From: Galeopsis tetrahit
Lineage: Eukaryota; Streptophyta; Magnoliopsida; Lamiales; Lamiaceae
Reading direction: 5' to 3'
Assembly: GCA_963675135.1 (NCBI GenBank)
Contig: OY776124.1
Coordinates: forward strand, 23,682,066 to 23,746,065
DNA length: 64,000 nt
Both the position numbers and the translations under genes were made by a program. Shown here one piece after another: positions 37,501 through 49,731 of this stretch. Under the pieces are notes generated by a model. The model was not told the origin of the DNA and did no database searches. It saw nothing but the letters and a program-made list of their open reading frames with translations. The first letter of the stretch is position 1, and each line of letters opens with the position of its first letter.

Positions 37501-37713
37501 CAACCCTAGAACCAATGTGAATTGGTAATGATTAACTCTTTTGCAATTAGTGAAACTTTTCAAAAAGAGAGGATGAGTGAATCGGTGAAAGCGCACTTCC
37601 ACATTATAGTGGGATAAACTAGAGTTTTTGAGCACTAACGAATGTGATTTTCCGCAAAATAAAGAAAACATAAAGTTTGCTTGGTCACCAAGCAATCCTA
37701 CAAAACACTTCAT
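34582..37713 (-). repeat. 1,044-bp tetramer HOR, three tandem copies
   Basis: Copies at 34582-35625, 35626-36669 and 36670-37713, each with monomers of 257, 267, 257 and 263 bp in coordinate order. Shared and private markers show the copy history: GTGAAACGG occurs in the first two copies (35226 and 36270) but not the third, GTTTACTTGG only in the second, and AAGCACACTT only in the first (35501). The series continues as a half unit to 38237. Confidence 0.92.
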
Positions 37714-38760
37714 TTTGGTATTTTAGAGGTTAAATGTCACTATTATAGAAAACAACAACCCTAGAACCAATGTGAATTGGTAATGGTTAACTCTTTTGCA
37801 ATTAGTGAAACTTTTCAAAAAGAGAGAATGAGTGAATCGGAGAAAGTGCACGTTCACATTATAGTGGGATAAACTATAGATTTTTATAGCACTAACGAAT
37901 GTGATTTTCCGCAAAATAAAGAAAACATAAAGTTTTCTTGGTCACCAAGCAATCCTACAAAACACTTCATTTTGGTATTTTAGAGGTTAAATGGCACTAT
38001 AAACGAGTTATAGAGAACAACAACCCTGGAACCAATGTGAATTGGTAATGGTTAACTCTTTTGCAATTAGTGAAACTTTTCAAAAAAGAGAGAATGTATG
38101 AATCGGAGAAAGTGCACTTCCACATTATAGTGGGATAAACTATAGAGTTTTTTTAGCACTAACGAATGTGATTTTCCGCAAAATAAAGAAAACATAAAGT
38201 TTGCTTGGTCACCAAGCAATCCTACAAAACACTTCATTTTGGTATTTTAGAGGTTAAATGGCACTATAAACGAGTTATAGAAAACAACAACCCTAGAACC
38301 AATGTGAATTGGTAATGGTTAACTCTTTTGAAATTAGTGAAACTTTTCAAAAACAGAGAATGAGTGAATCGATGAAAGTGCACTTCCACATTATAGTGGG
38401 TTAAACTATAGAGTTTTTGAGCACTAACGAATGCGATTTTCCGCAAAATAAAGAAAACATAAAGTTTGCTTGGTCACCAAGCAATCCTACAAAACACTTC
38501 ATTTTGGTATTTTAGAGGTTAAATGACACTATTATAGAAAACAACAACCCTAGAACCAATGTGAATTGGTAATTGTTAACTCTTTTGCAATTAGTGAAAC
38601 TTTTCAAAAAGAGAGGATGAGTGAATCGGAGAAAGTGCACTTCCACATTATAGTGGGATAAAACTATAGAGTTTTTGAGCACTAACGAATGTGATTTTCC
38701 GCAAAATAAAGAAAACATAAAGTTTTCTTGGTCACCAAGCAATCCTACAAAACACTTCAT
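36927..38760 (-). repeat. 1,834-bp heptamer, copy I
   Basis: Seven monomers of 267, 257, 263, 257, 267, 265 and 258 bp. The next 1,834 bp have the same seven lengths and types in order. Copy I overlaps the end of the tetramer series, so the heptamer was built from tetramer units plus a 265-258 pair. Confidence 0.9.
38503..38760 (-). repeat. Hybrid short monomer at the heptamer boundary
   Basis: Body matches the 258-bp unit at 40337-40594, but its start region (high-coordinate end) has TTTTCTTGG instead of TTTGCTTGG, the form typical of the 257-bp tetramer unit. It lies exactly where copy II of the heptamer begins, as expected of a crossover product. Confidence 0.83.
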
Positions 38761-40594
38761 TTTGGTATTTTAGAGGTTAAATGGCACTATAAACGAGTTA
38801 TAGAGAACAACAACCCTGGAACCAATGTGAATTGGTAATGGTTAACTCTTTTGCAATTAGTGAGACTTTTCAAAAAAGAGAGAATGTATGAATCGGAGAA
38901 AGTGCACTTCCACATTATAGTGGGATAAACTATAGAGTTTTTTTAGCACTAACGAATGTGATTTTCCGCAAAATAAAGAAAACATAAAGTTTACTTGGTC
39001 ACCAAGCAATCCTACAAAACACTTCATTTTGGTATTTTAGAGGTTAAATGGCACTATTATAGAAAACAACAACCCTAGAACCAATATGATTTGGTAATGG
39101 TTAACTCTTTTGCAATTAGTGAAACTTTTCAAAAACAGAGAATGAGTGAAACGGAGAAAGTGCACTTCCACATTATAGTGGGATAAACTATAGATTTTTT
39201 TAGCACTAACGAATGTGATTTTCCGCAAAATAAAGAAAACATAAAGTTTTCTTGGTCACCAAGCAATCATACAAAACACTTCATCTTGGTAGTTTTGAGG
39301 TTAAATGGCACTATAAACGAGTTATAGAAAACAACAACCCTAGAACCAATGTGAATTGGTAATGATTAACTCTTTTGCAATTAGTGAAACTTTTCAAAAA
39401 GAGAGGATGAGTGAATCGGTGAAAGCGCACTTCCACATTATAGTGGGATAAACTAGAGTTTTTGAGCACTAACGAATGTGATTTTCCGCAAAATAAAGAA
39501 AACATAAAGTTTGCTTGGTCACCAAGCAATCCTACAAAACACTTCATTTTGGTATTTTAGAGGTTAAATGTCACTATTATAGAAAACAACAACCCTAGAA
39601 CCAATGTGAATTGGTAATGGTTAACTCTTTTGCAATTAGTGAAACTTTTCAAAAAGAGAGGATGAGTGAATCGGAGAAAGTGCACGTTCACATTATAGTG
39701 GGATAAACTATAGATTTTTATAGCACTAACGAATGTGATTTTCCGCAAAATAAAGAAAACATAAAGTTTTCTTGGTCACCAAGCAATCCTACAAAACACT
39801 TCATTTTGGTATTTTAGAGGTTAAATGGCACTATAAACGAGTTATAGAGAACAACAACCCTGGAACCAATGTGAATTGGTAATGGTTAACTCTTTTGCAA
39901 TTAGTGAAACTTTTCAAAAAAGAGAGAATGTATGAATCGGAGAAAGTGCACTTCCACATTATAGTGGGATAAACTATAGAGTTTTTTTAGCACTAACGAA
40001 TGTGATTTTCCGCAAAATAAAGAAAACATAAAGTTTGCTTGGTCACCAAGCAATCCTACAAAACACTTCATTTTGGTATTTTAGAGGTTAAATGGCACTA
40101 TAAACGAGTTATAGAAAACAACAACCCTAGAACCAATGTGAATTGGTAATGGTTAACTCTTTTGAAATTAGTGAAACTTTTCAAAAACAGAGAATGAGTG
40201 AATCGATGAAAGTGCACTTCCACATTATAGTGGGTTAAACTATAGAGTTTTTGAGCACTAACGAATGCGATTTTCCGCAAAATAAAGAAAACATAAAGTT
40301 TGCTTGGTCACCAAGCAATCCTACAAAACACTTCATTTTGGTATTTTAGAGGTTAAATGACACTATTATAGAAAACAACAACCCTAGAACCAATGTGAAT
40401 TGGTAATTGTTAACTCTTTTGCAATTAGTGAAACTTTTCAAAAAGAGAGGATGAGTGAATCGGAGAAAGTGCACTTCCACATTATAGTGGGATAAAACTA
40501 TAGAGTTTTTGAGCACTAACGAATGTGATTTTCCGCAAAATAAAGAAAACATAAAGTTTGCTTGGTCACCAAGCAATCCTACAAAACACTTCAT
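38761..40594 (-). repeat. 1,834-bp heptamer, copy II
   Basis: Same seven monomer lengths as copy I. It has GTTTACTTGG (38990 region) and GTGAAACGG (39148), which link it to the second tetramer copy at 2,878 bp distance rather than to the first unit of copy I. It also has a private GTGAGACTT near 38861. Confidence 0.9.
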
Positions 40595-43500
40595 TTTGGT
40601 ATTTTAGAGGTTAAATGGCACTATTATAGAAAACAACAACCCTAGAACTAATGTGAATTGGTAATGGTTAACTCTTTTGCAATTAGTGAAACTTTTCAAA
40701 AAGAGAGGATGAGTGAATCGGAGAAAGTGCACGTTCACATTATAGTGGGATAAACTATAGAATTTTTTAGCACTAACGAATGTGATTTTCCGCAAAATAA
40801 AGAAAACATAAAGTTTGCTTGGTCACCAAGCAATCCTACAAAACACTTCATTTAGGTATTTTAGAGGTTAAATGGCTTTATAAACGAGTTATAGAAAACA
40901 ACAACCCTAGAACCAATGTGAATTGGTAATGGTGAAATCTTTTGAAATTAGTGAAACTTTTCAAAAACAGAGAATGAGTGAATCGATGAAAGTGCACTTC
41001 CACATTATAGTGGGTTAAACTATAGAGTTTTTGAGCACTAACGAATGTGATTTTCCGCAAAATAAAGAAAACATAAAGTTTGCTTGGTCACCAAGCAATC
41101 CTACAAAACACTTCATTTTGGTATTTTAGTGGTTAAATGGCACTATTATAGAAAACAACAACCCTAGAACCAATGTGAATTGGTAATTGTTAACTCTTTA
41201 GCAATTAGTGAAACTTTTCAAAATGAGAGGACGATTGAATCGGAGAAAGTGCACTTCCACATTATAGTGGGATAAAACTATAGAGTTTTTTAGCACTAAC
41301 GAATGTGATTTTCCGCAAAAGAAAGAAAACATAAAGTTTGCTTGGTCACCAAGCAATCCTACAAAACACTTCATTTTGGTATTTTAGAGGTTAAATGGCA
41401 CTATAAACGAGTTATAGAAAACAACAACCCTAGAACCAATGTGAATTGGTAATGGTTAACTCTTTTGCAATTAGTGAAACTTTTCAAAAAGAGAGAATGT
41501 ATGAATCGGAGAAAGTGCACTTCCACATTATAGTGGGATAAACTATAGAGTTTTTTAGCACTAACGAATGTGATTTTCCGCAAAATAAAGAAAACATAAA
41601 GTTTGCTTGGTCACCAAGCAATCCTACAAAACACTTCATTTTGGTATTTTAGAGGTTAAATGGCACTATAAACGAGTTATATAAAACAACAACCCTAGAA
41701 CCAATGTGAATTGGTAATGGTTAACTCTTTTGAAATTAGTGAAACTTTTCAAAAACAGAGAATGAGTGAATCGATGAAAGTGCACTTCCACATTATAGTG
41801 GGTTAAACTATAGAGTTTTTGAGCACTAACGAATGCGATTTTCCGCAAAATAAAGAAAACATAAAGTTTGCTTGGTCACCAAGCAATCCTACAAAACACT
41901 TCATTTTGGTATTTTAGAGGTTAAATGGCTTTATAAACGAGTTATAGAAAACAACAACCCTAGAACCAATGTGAATTGGTAATGGTGAAATCTTTTGAAA
42001 TTAGTGAAACTTTTCAAAAACAGAGAATGAGTGAATCGATGAAAGTGCACTTCCACATTATAGTGGGTTAAACTATAGAGTTTTTGAGCACTAACGAATG
42101 TGATTTTCCGCAAAATAAAGAAAACATAAAGTTTGCTTGGTCACCAAGCAATCCTACAAAACACTTCATTTTGGTATTTTAGTGGTTAAATGGCACTATT
42201 ATAGAAAACAACAACCCTAGAACCAATGTGAATTGGTAATTGTTAACTCTTTAGCAATTAGTGAAACTTTTCAAAATGAGAGGACGATTGAATCGGAGAA
42301 AGTGCACTTCCACATTATAGTGGGATAAAACTATAGAGTTTTTTAGCACTAACGAATGTGATTTTCCGCAAAAGAAAGAAAACATAAAGTTTGCTTGGTC
42401 ACCAAGCAATCCTACAAAACACTTCATTTTGGTATTTTAGAGGTTAAATGGCACTATAAACGAGTTATAGAAAACAACAACCCTAGAACCAATGTGAATT
42501 GGTAATGGTTAACTCTTTTGCAATTAGTGAAACTTTTCAAAAAGAGAGAATGTATGAATCGGAGAAAGTGCACTTCCACATTATAGTGGGATAAACTATA
42601 GAGTTTTTTAGCACTAACGAATGTGATTTTCCGCAAAATAAAGAAAACATAAAGTTTGCTTGGTCACCAAGCAATCCTACAAAACACTTCATTTTGGTAT
42701 TTTAGAGGTTAAATGGCACTATAAACGAGTTATATAAAACAACAACCCTAGAACCAATGTGAATTGGTAATGGTTAACTCTTTTGAAATTAGTGAAACTT
42801 TTCAAAAACAGAGAATGAGTGAATCGATGAAAGTGCACTTCCACATTATAGTGGGTTAAACTATAGAGTTTTTGAGCACTAACGAATGCGATTTTCCGCA
42901 AAATAAAGAAAACATAAAGTTTGCTTGGTCACCAAGCAATCCTACAAAACACTTCATTTTGGTATTTTAGTGGTTAAATGGCACTATTATAGAAAACAAC
43001 AACCCTAGAACCAATGTGAATTGGTAATTGTTAACTCTTTAGCAATTAGTGAAACTTTTCAAAATGAGAGGACGATTGAATCGGAGAAAGTGCACTTCCA
43101 CATTATAGTGGGATAAAACTATAGAGTTTTTTAGCACTAACGAATGTGATTTTCCGCAAAAGAAAGAAAACATAAAGTTTGCTTGGTCACCAAGCAATCC
43201 TACAAAACACTTCATTTTGGTATTTTAGAGGTTAAATGGCACTATAAACGAGTTATAGAAAACAACAACCCTAGAACCAATGTGAATTGGTAATGGTTAA
43301 CTCTTTTGCAATTAGTGAAACTTTTCAAAAAGAGAGAATGTATGAATCGGAGAAAGTGCACTTCCACATTATAGTGGGATAAACTATAGAGTTTTTTAGC
43401 ACTAACGAATGTGATTTTCCGCAAAATAAAGAAAACATAAAGTTTGCTTGGTCACCAAGCAATCCTACAAAACACTTCATTTTGGTATTTTAGAGGTTAA

Positions 43501-44003
43501 ATGGCACTATAAACGAGTTATATAAAACAACAACCCTAGAACCAATGTGAATTGGTAATGGTTAACTCTTTTGAAATTAGTGAAACTTTTCAAAAACAGA
43601 GAATGAGTGAATCGATGAAAGTGCACTTCCACATTATAGTGGGTTAAACTATAGAGTTTTTGAGCACTAACGAATGCGATTTTCCGCAAAATAAAGAAAA
43701 CATAAAGTTTGCTTGGTCACCAAGCAATCCTACAAAACACTTCATTTTGGTATTTTAGAGGTTAAATGACACTATTATAGAAAACAACAACCCTAGAACC
43801 AATGTGAATTGGTAATTGTTAACTCTTTTGCAATTAGTGAAACTTTTCAAAAAGAGAGGATGAGTGAATCGGAGAAAGTGCACTTCCACATTATAGTGGG
43901 ATAAAACTATAGAGTTTTTGAGCACTAACGAATGTGATTTTCCGCAAAATAAAGAAAACATAAAGTTTGCTTGGTCACCAAGCAATCCTACAAAACACTT
44001 CAT
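40595..44003 (-). repeat. Expanded hexamer with internal amplification (3,409 bp)
   Basis: Number the monomers of the 1,568-bp hexamer 1 to 6 in coordinate order. This block then reads 1-(2-3-4-5)-(2-3-4-5)-(3-4-5)-6. Unit 1 ends at 40851, the 1,053-bp tetrads end at 41904 and 42957, the 788-bp triad ends at 43745, and unit 6 ends at 44003. Markers: unit 2 has GGTGAAATC, unit 3 GAGGACGATTG, unit 4 GAATGTATG, unit 5 GTTATATAAAAC. The nested loss of monomers is consistent with successive unequal exchanges. Confidence 0.9.
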
Positions 44004-45305
44004 TTTGGTATTTTAGAGGTTAAATGGCACTATTATAGAAAACAACAACCCTAGAACCAATGTGAATTGGTAATGGTTAACTCTTTTGCAATTAGTGAAA
44101 CTTTTCACAAAAGAGAGGATGAGTGAATCGGAGAAAGTGCACGTTCACATTATAGTGGGATAAACTATAGATTTTTTTAGCACTAACGAATGTGATTTTC
44201 CGCAAAATAAAGAAAACATAAAGTTTGCTTGGTCACCAAGCAATCCTACAAAACACTTCATTTTGGTATTTTAGAGGTTAAATGACACTATTATAGAAAA
44301 CAACAACCCTAGAACCAATATGATTTGGTAATGGTTAACTCTTTTGCAATTAGTGAAACTTTTCAAAAACAGAGAATGAGTGAATCGGAGAAAGTGCACT
44401 TCCACATTATAGTGGGATAAACTATAGATTTTTTTAGCACTAACGAATGTGATTTTCCGCAAAATAAAGAAAACATAAAGTTTTCTTGGTCACCAAGCAA
44501 TCATACAAAACACTTCATCTTGGTAGTTTTGAGGTTAAATGGCACTATAAACGAGTTATAGAAAACAACAACCCTAGAACCAATGTGAATTGGTAATGAT
44601 TAACTCTTTTGCAATTAGTGAAACTTTTCAAAAAGAGAGGATGAGTGAATCGGTGAAAGCGCACTTCCACATTATAGTGGGATAAACTAGAGTTTTTGAG
44701 CACTAACGAATGTGATTTTCCGCAAAATAAAGAAAACATAAAGTTTGCTTGGTCACCAAGCAATCCTACAAAACACTTCATTTTGGTATTTTAGAGGTTA
44801 AATGTCACTATTATAGAAAACAACAACCCTAGAACCAATGTGAATTGGTAATGGTTAACTCTTTTGCAATTAGTGAAACTTTTCAAAAAGAGAGGATGAG
44901 TGAATCGGAGAAAGTGCACGTTCACATTATAGTGGGATAAACTATAGATTTTTATAGCACTAACGAATGTGATTTTCCGCAAAATAAAGAAAACATAAAG
45001 TTTTCTTGGTCACCAAGCAATCCTACAAAACACTTCATTTTGGTATTTTAGAGGTTAAATGGCACTATAAACGAGTTATAGAGAACAACAACCCTGGAAC
45101 CAATGTGAATTGGTAATGGTTAACTCTTTTGCAATTAGTGAAACTTTTCAAAAAAGAGAGAATGTATGAATCGGAGAAAGTGCACTTCCACATTATAGTG
45201 GGATAAACTATAGAGTTTTTTTAGCACTAACGAATGTGATTTTCCGCAAAATAAAGAAAACATAAAGTTTGCTTGGTCACCAAGCAATCCTACAAAACAC
45301 TTCAT
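44004..45305 (-). repeat. Five-monomer block also seen about 9.9 kb downstream
   Basis: Lengths 258, 257, 263, 257, 267. The same order occurs at 53899-55199 (offset about 9,895 bp, with a one-base homopolymer difference in the last unit). The first unit has CTTTTCACAAAAG, a one-base gain shared by units near 49577, 54002 and 62341 only. Confidence 0.87.
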
Positions 45306-48300
45306 TTTGGTATTTTAGAGGTTAAATGGCACTATTATAGAAAACAACAACCCTAGAACCAATATGATTTGGTAATGGTTAACTCTTTTGCAATTAGTGA
45401 AACTTTTCAAAAACAGAGAATGAGTGAATCGGAGAAAGTGCACTTCCACATTATAGTGGGATAAACTATAGATTTTTTTAGCACTAACGAATGTGATTTT
45501 CCGCAAAATAAAGAAAACATAAAGTTTTCTTGGTCACCAAGCAATCATACAAAACACTTCATCTTGGTAGTTTTGAGGTTAAATGGCACTATAAACGAGT
45601 TATAGAAAACAACAACCCTAGAACCAATGTGAATTGGTAAATGATTAACTCTTTTGCAATTAGTGAAACTTTTCAAAAAGAGAGGATGAGTGAATCGGTG
45701 AAAGCGCACTTCCACATTATAGTGGGATAAACTAGAGTTTTTGAGCACTAACGAATGTGATTTTCCGCAAAATAAAGAAAACATAAAGTTTGCTTGGTCA
45801 CCAAGCAATCCTACAAAACACTTCATTTTGGTATTTTAGAGGTTAAATGGCACTATTATAGAAAACAACAACCCTAGAACCAATGTGAATTGGTAATGGT
45901 TAACTCTTTTGCAATTAGTGAAACTTTTCAAAAAGAGAGGATGAGTGAATCGGAGAAAGTGCACGTTCACATTATAGTGGGATAAACTATAGATTTTTAT
46001 AGCACTAACGAATGTGATTTTCCGCAAAATAAAGAAAACATAAAGTTTTCTTGGTCACCAAGCAATCCTACAAAACACTTCATTTTGGTATTTTAGAGGT
46101 TAAATGGCACTATAAACGAGTTATAGAGAACAACAACCCTAGAACCAATGTGAATTGGTAATGGTTAACTCTTTTGAAATTAGTGAAACTTTTCAAAAAC
46201 AGAGAATGAGTGAATCGATGAAAGTGCACTTCCACATTATAGTGGGTTAAACTATAGAGTTTTTGAGCACTAGCGAATGTGATTTTCCGCAAAATAAAGA
46301 AAACATAAAGTTTGCTTGGTCACCAAGCAATCCTACAAAACACTTCATTTTGGTATTTTAGAGGTTAAATGACACTATTATAGAAAACAACAACCCTAGA
46401 ACCAATGTGAATTGGTAATTGTTAACTCTTTTGCAATTAGTGAAACTTTTCAAAAAGAGAGGATGAGTGAATCGGAGAAAGTGCACTTCCACATTATAGT
46501 GGGATAAAACTATAGAGTTTTTTAGCACTAACGAATGTGATTTTCCGCAAAATAAAGAAAACATAAAGTTTGCTTGGTCACCAAGCAATCCTACAAAACA
46601 CTTCATTTTGGTATTTTAGAGGTTAAATGGCACTATTATAGAAAACAACAACCCTAGAACCAATGTGAATTGGTAATGGTTAACTCTTTTGCAATTAGTG
46701 AAACTTTTCAAAAAGAGAGGATGAGTGAATCGGAGAAAGTGCACGTTCACATTATTGTGGGATAAACTATAGATTTTTTTAGCACTAACGAATGTGATTT
46801 TCCGCAAAATAAAGAAAACATAAAGTTTGCTTGGTCACCAAGCAATCCTACAAAACACTTCATTTAGGTATTTTAGAGGTTAAATGGCACTATAAACAAG
46901 TTATAGAAAACAACAACCCTAGAACCAATGTGAATTGGTAATGGTTAACTCTTTTGCAATTAGTGAAACTTTTTAAAAAGAGAGAATGTATGAATCGGAG
47001 AAAGTGCACTTCCACATTATAGTGGGATAAACTATAGAGTTTTTTAGCACTAACGAATGTGATTTTCCGCAAAATAAAGAAACATAAAGTTTGCTTGGTC
47101 ACCAAGCAATCCTACAAAACACTTCATTTTGGTATTTTAGAGGTTAAATGGCACTATAAACGAGTTATAGAAAACAACAACCCTAGAACCAATGTGAATT
47201 GGTAATGGTTAACTCTTTTGAAATTAGTGAAACTTTTCAAAAACAGAGAATGAGTGAATCGATGAAAGTGCACTTCCACATTATAGTGGGTTAAACTATA
47301 GAGTTTTTGAGCACTAACGAATGCGATTTTCCGCAAAATAAAGAAAACATAAAGTTTGCTTGGTCACCAAGCAATCCTACAAAACACTTCATTTTGGTAT
47401 TTTAGAGGTTAAATGACACTATTATAGAAAACAACAACCCTAGAACCAATGTGAATTGGTAATTGTTAACTCTTTTGCAATTAGTGAAACTTTTCAAAAA
47501 GAGAGGATGAGTGAATCGGAGAAAGTGCACTTCCACATTATAGTGGGATAAAACTATAGAGTTTTTGAGCACTAACGAATGTGATTTTCCGCAAAATAAA
47601 GAAAACATAAAGTTTGCTTGGTCACCAAGCAATCCTACAAAACACTTCATTTTGGTATTTTAGAGGTTAAATGGCACTATTATAGAAAACAACAACCCTA
47701 GAACTAATGTGAATTGGTAATGGTTAACTCTTTTGCAATTAGTGAAACTTTTCAAAAAGAGAGGATGAGTGAATCGGAGAAAGTGCACGTTCACATTATA
47801 GTGGGATAAACTATAGAATTTTTTAGCACTAACGAATGTGATTTTCCGCAAAATAAAGAAAACATAAAGTTTGCTTGGTCACCAAGCAATCCTACAAAAC
47901 ACTTCATTTAGGTATTTTAGAGGTTAAATGGCTTTATAAACGAGTTATAGAAAACAACAACCCTAGAACCAATGTGAATTGGTAATGGTGAAATCTTTTG
48001 AAATTAGTGAAACTTTTCAAAAACAGAGAATGAGTGAATCGATGAAAGTGCACTTCCACATTATAGTGGGTTAAACTATAGAGTTTTTGAGCACTAACGA
48101 ATGTGATTTTCCGCAAAATAAAGAAAACATAAAGTTTGCTTGGTCACCAAGCAATCCTACAAAACACTTCATTTTGGTATTTTAGTGGTTAAATGGCACT
48201 ATTATAGAAAACAACAACCCTAGAACCAATGTGAATTGGTAATTGTTAACTCTTTTGCAATTAGTGAAACTTTTCAAAATGAGAGGACGATTGAATCGGA

Positions 48301-49731
48301 GAAAGTGCACTTCCACATTATAGTGGGATAAAACTATAGAGTTTTTTAGCACTAACGAATGTGATTTTCCGCAAAAGAAAGAAAACATAAAGTTTGCTTG
48401 GTCACCAAGAAATCATACAAAACACTTCATCTTGGTAGTTTTGAGGTTAAATGGCACTATAAACGAGTTATAGAAAACAACAACCCTAGAACCAATGTGA
48501 ATTGGTAATGGTTAACTCTTTTGTAGTTAGTGAAACTTTTCAAAAAGAGAGAATGTGTGAATCGGAGAAAGTGCACTTCCACATTATAGTGGGATAAACT
48601 AGAGTTTTTGAGCACTAACGAATGTGATTTTCTGCAAAATAAAGAAAACATAAAGTTTGCTTGGTCACCAAGCAATCCTACAAAACACTTCATTTTGGTA
48701 TTTTAGAGGTTAAATGGCACTATTATAGAAAACAACAACCCTAGAACCAATGTGAATTGGTAATGGTTAACTCTTTTGCAATTAGTGAAACTTTTCAAAA
48801 AGAGAGGATGAGTGAATCGGAGAAAGTGCACGTTCACATTATAGTGGGATAAACTATAGATTTTTATAGCACTAACGAATGTGATTTTCCGCAAAATAAA
48901 GAAAACATAAAGTTTTCTTGGTCACCAAGCAATCCTACAAAACACTTCATTTTGGTATTTTAGAGGTTAAATGGCACTATAAACGAGTTATAGAGAACAA
49001 CAACCCTAGAACCAATGTGAATTGGTAATGGTTAACTCTTTTGAAATTAGTGAAACTTTTCAAAAACAGAGAATGAGTGAATCGATGAAAGTGCACTTCC
49101 ACATTATAGTGGGTTAAACTATAGAGTTTTTGAGCACTAGCGAATGTGATTTTCCGCAAAATAAAGAAAACATAAAGTTTGCTTGGTCACCAAGCAATCC
49201 TACAAAACACTTCATTTTGGTATTTTAGAGGTTAAATGACACTATTATAGAAAACAACAACCCTAGAACCAATGTGAATTGGTAATTGTTAACTCTTTTG
49301 CAATTAGTGAAACTTTTCAAAAAGAGAGGATGAGTGAATCGGAGAAAGTGCACTTCCACATTATAGTGGGATAAAACTATAGAGTTTTTTAGCACTAACG
49401 AATGTGATTTTCCGCAAAATAAAGAAAACATAAAGTTTGCTTGGTCACCAAGCAATCCTACAAAACACTTCATTTTGGTATTTTAGAGGTTAAATGGCAC
49501 TATTATAGAAAACAACAACCCTAGAACCAATGTGAATTGGTAATGGTTAACTCTTTTGCAATTAGTGAAACTTTTCACAAAAGAGAGGATGAGTGAATCG
49601 GAGAAAGTGCACGTTCACATTATAGTGGGATAAACTATAGATTTTTTTAGCACTAAAGAATGTGATTTTCCGCAAAATAAAGAAAACATAAAGTTTGCTT
49701 GGTCACCAAGCAATCCTACAAAACACTTCAT
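45306..49731 (-). repeat. 4,425-bp 17-monomer HOR, copy I
   Basis: Seventeen monomers whose ends recur 4,425 bp later with matching types. This copy is one base longer because of an extra A in GGTAAATGATT near 45640. Shared rare markers include AAAGAAACAT (one-base loss near 47079 and 51504), TTTCTGCAAAA (48630 and 53055), ACATTATTGTGG (46750 and 51175) and AAACAAGTT (46895 and 51320). The last unit also shares CACTAAAGAA at 49651 with 54076. Confidence 0.92.
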
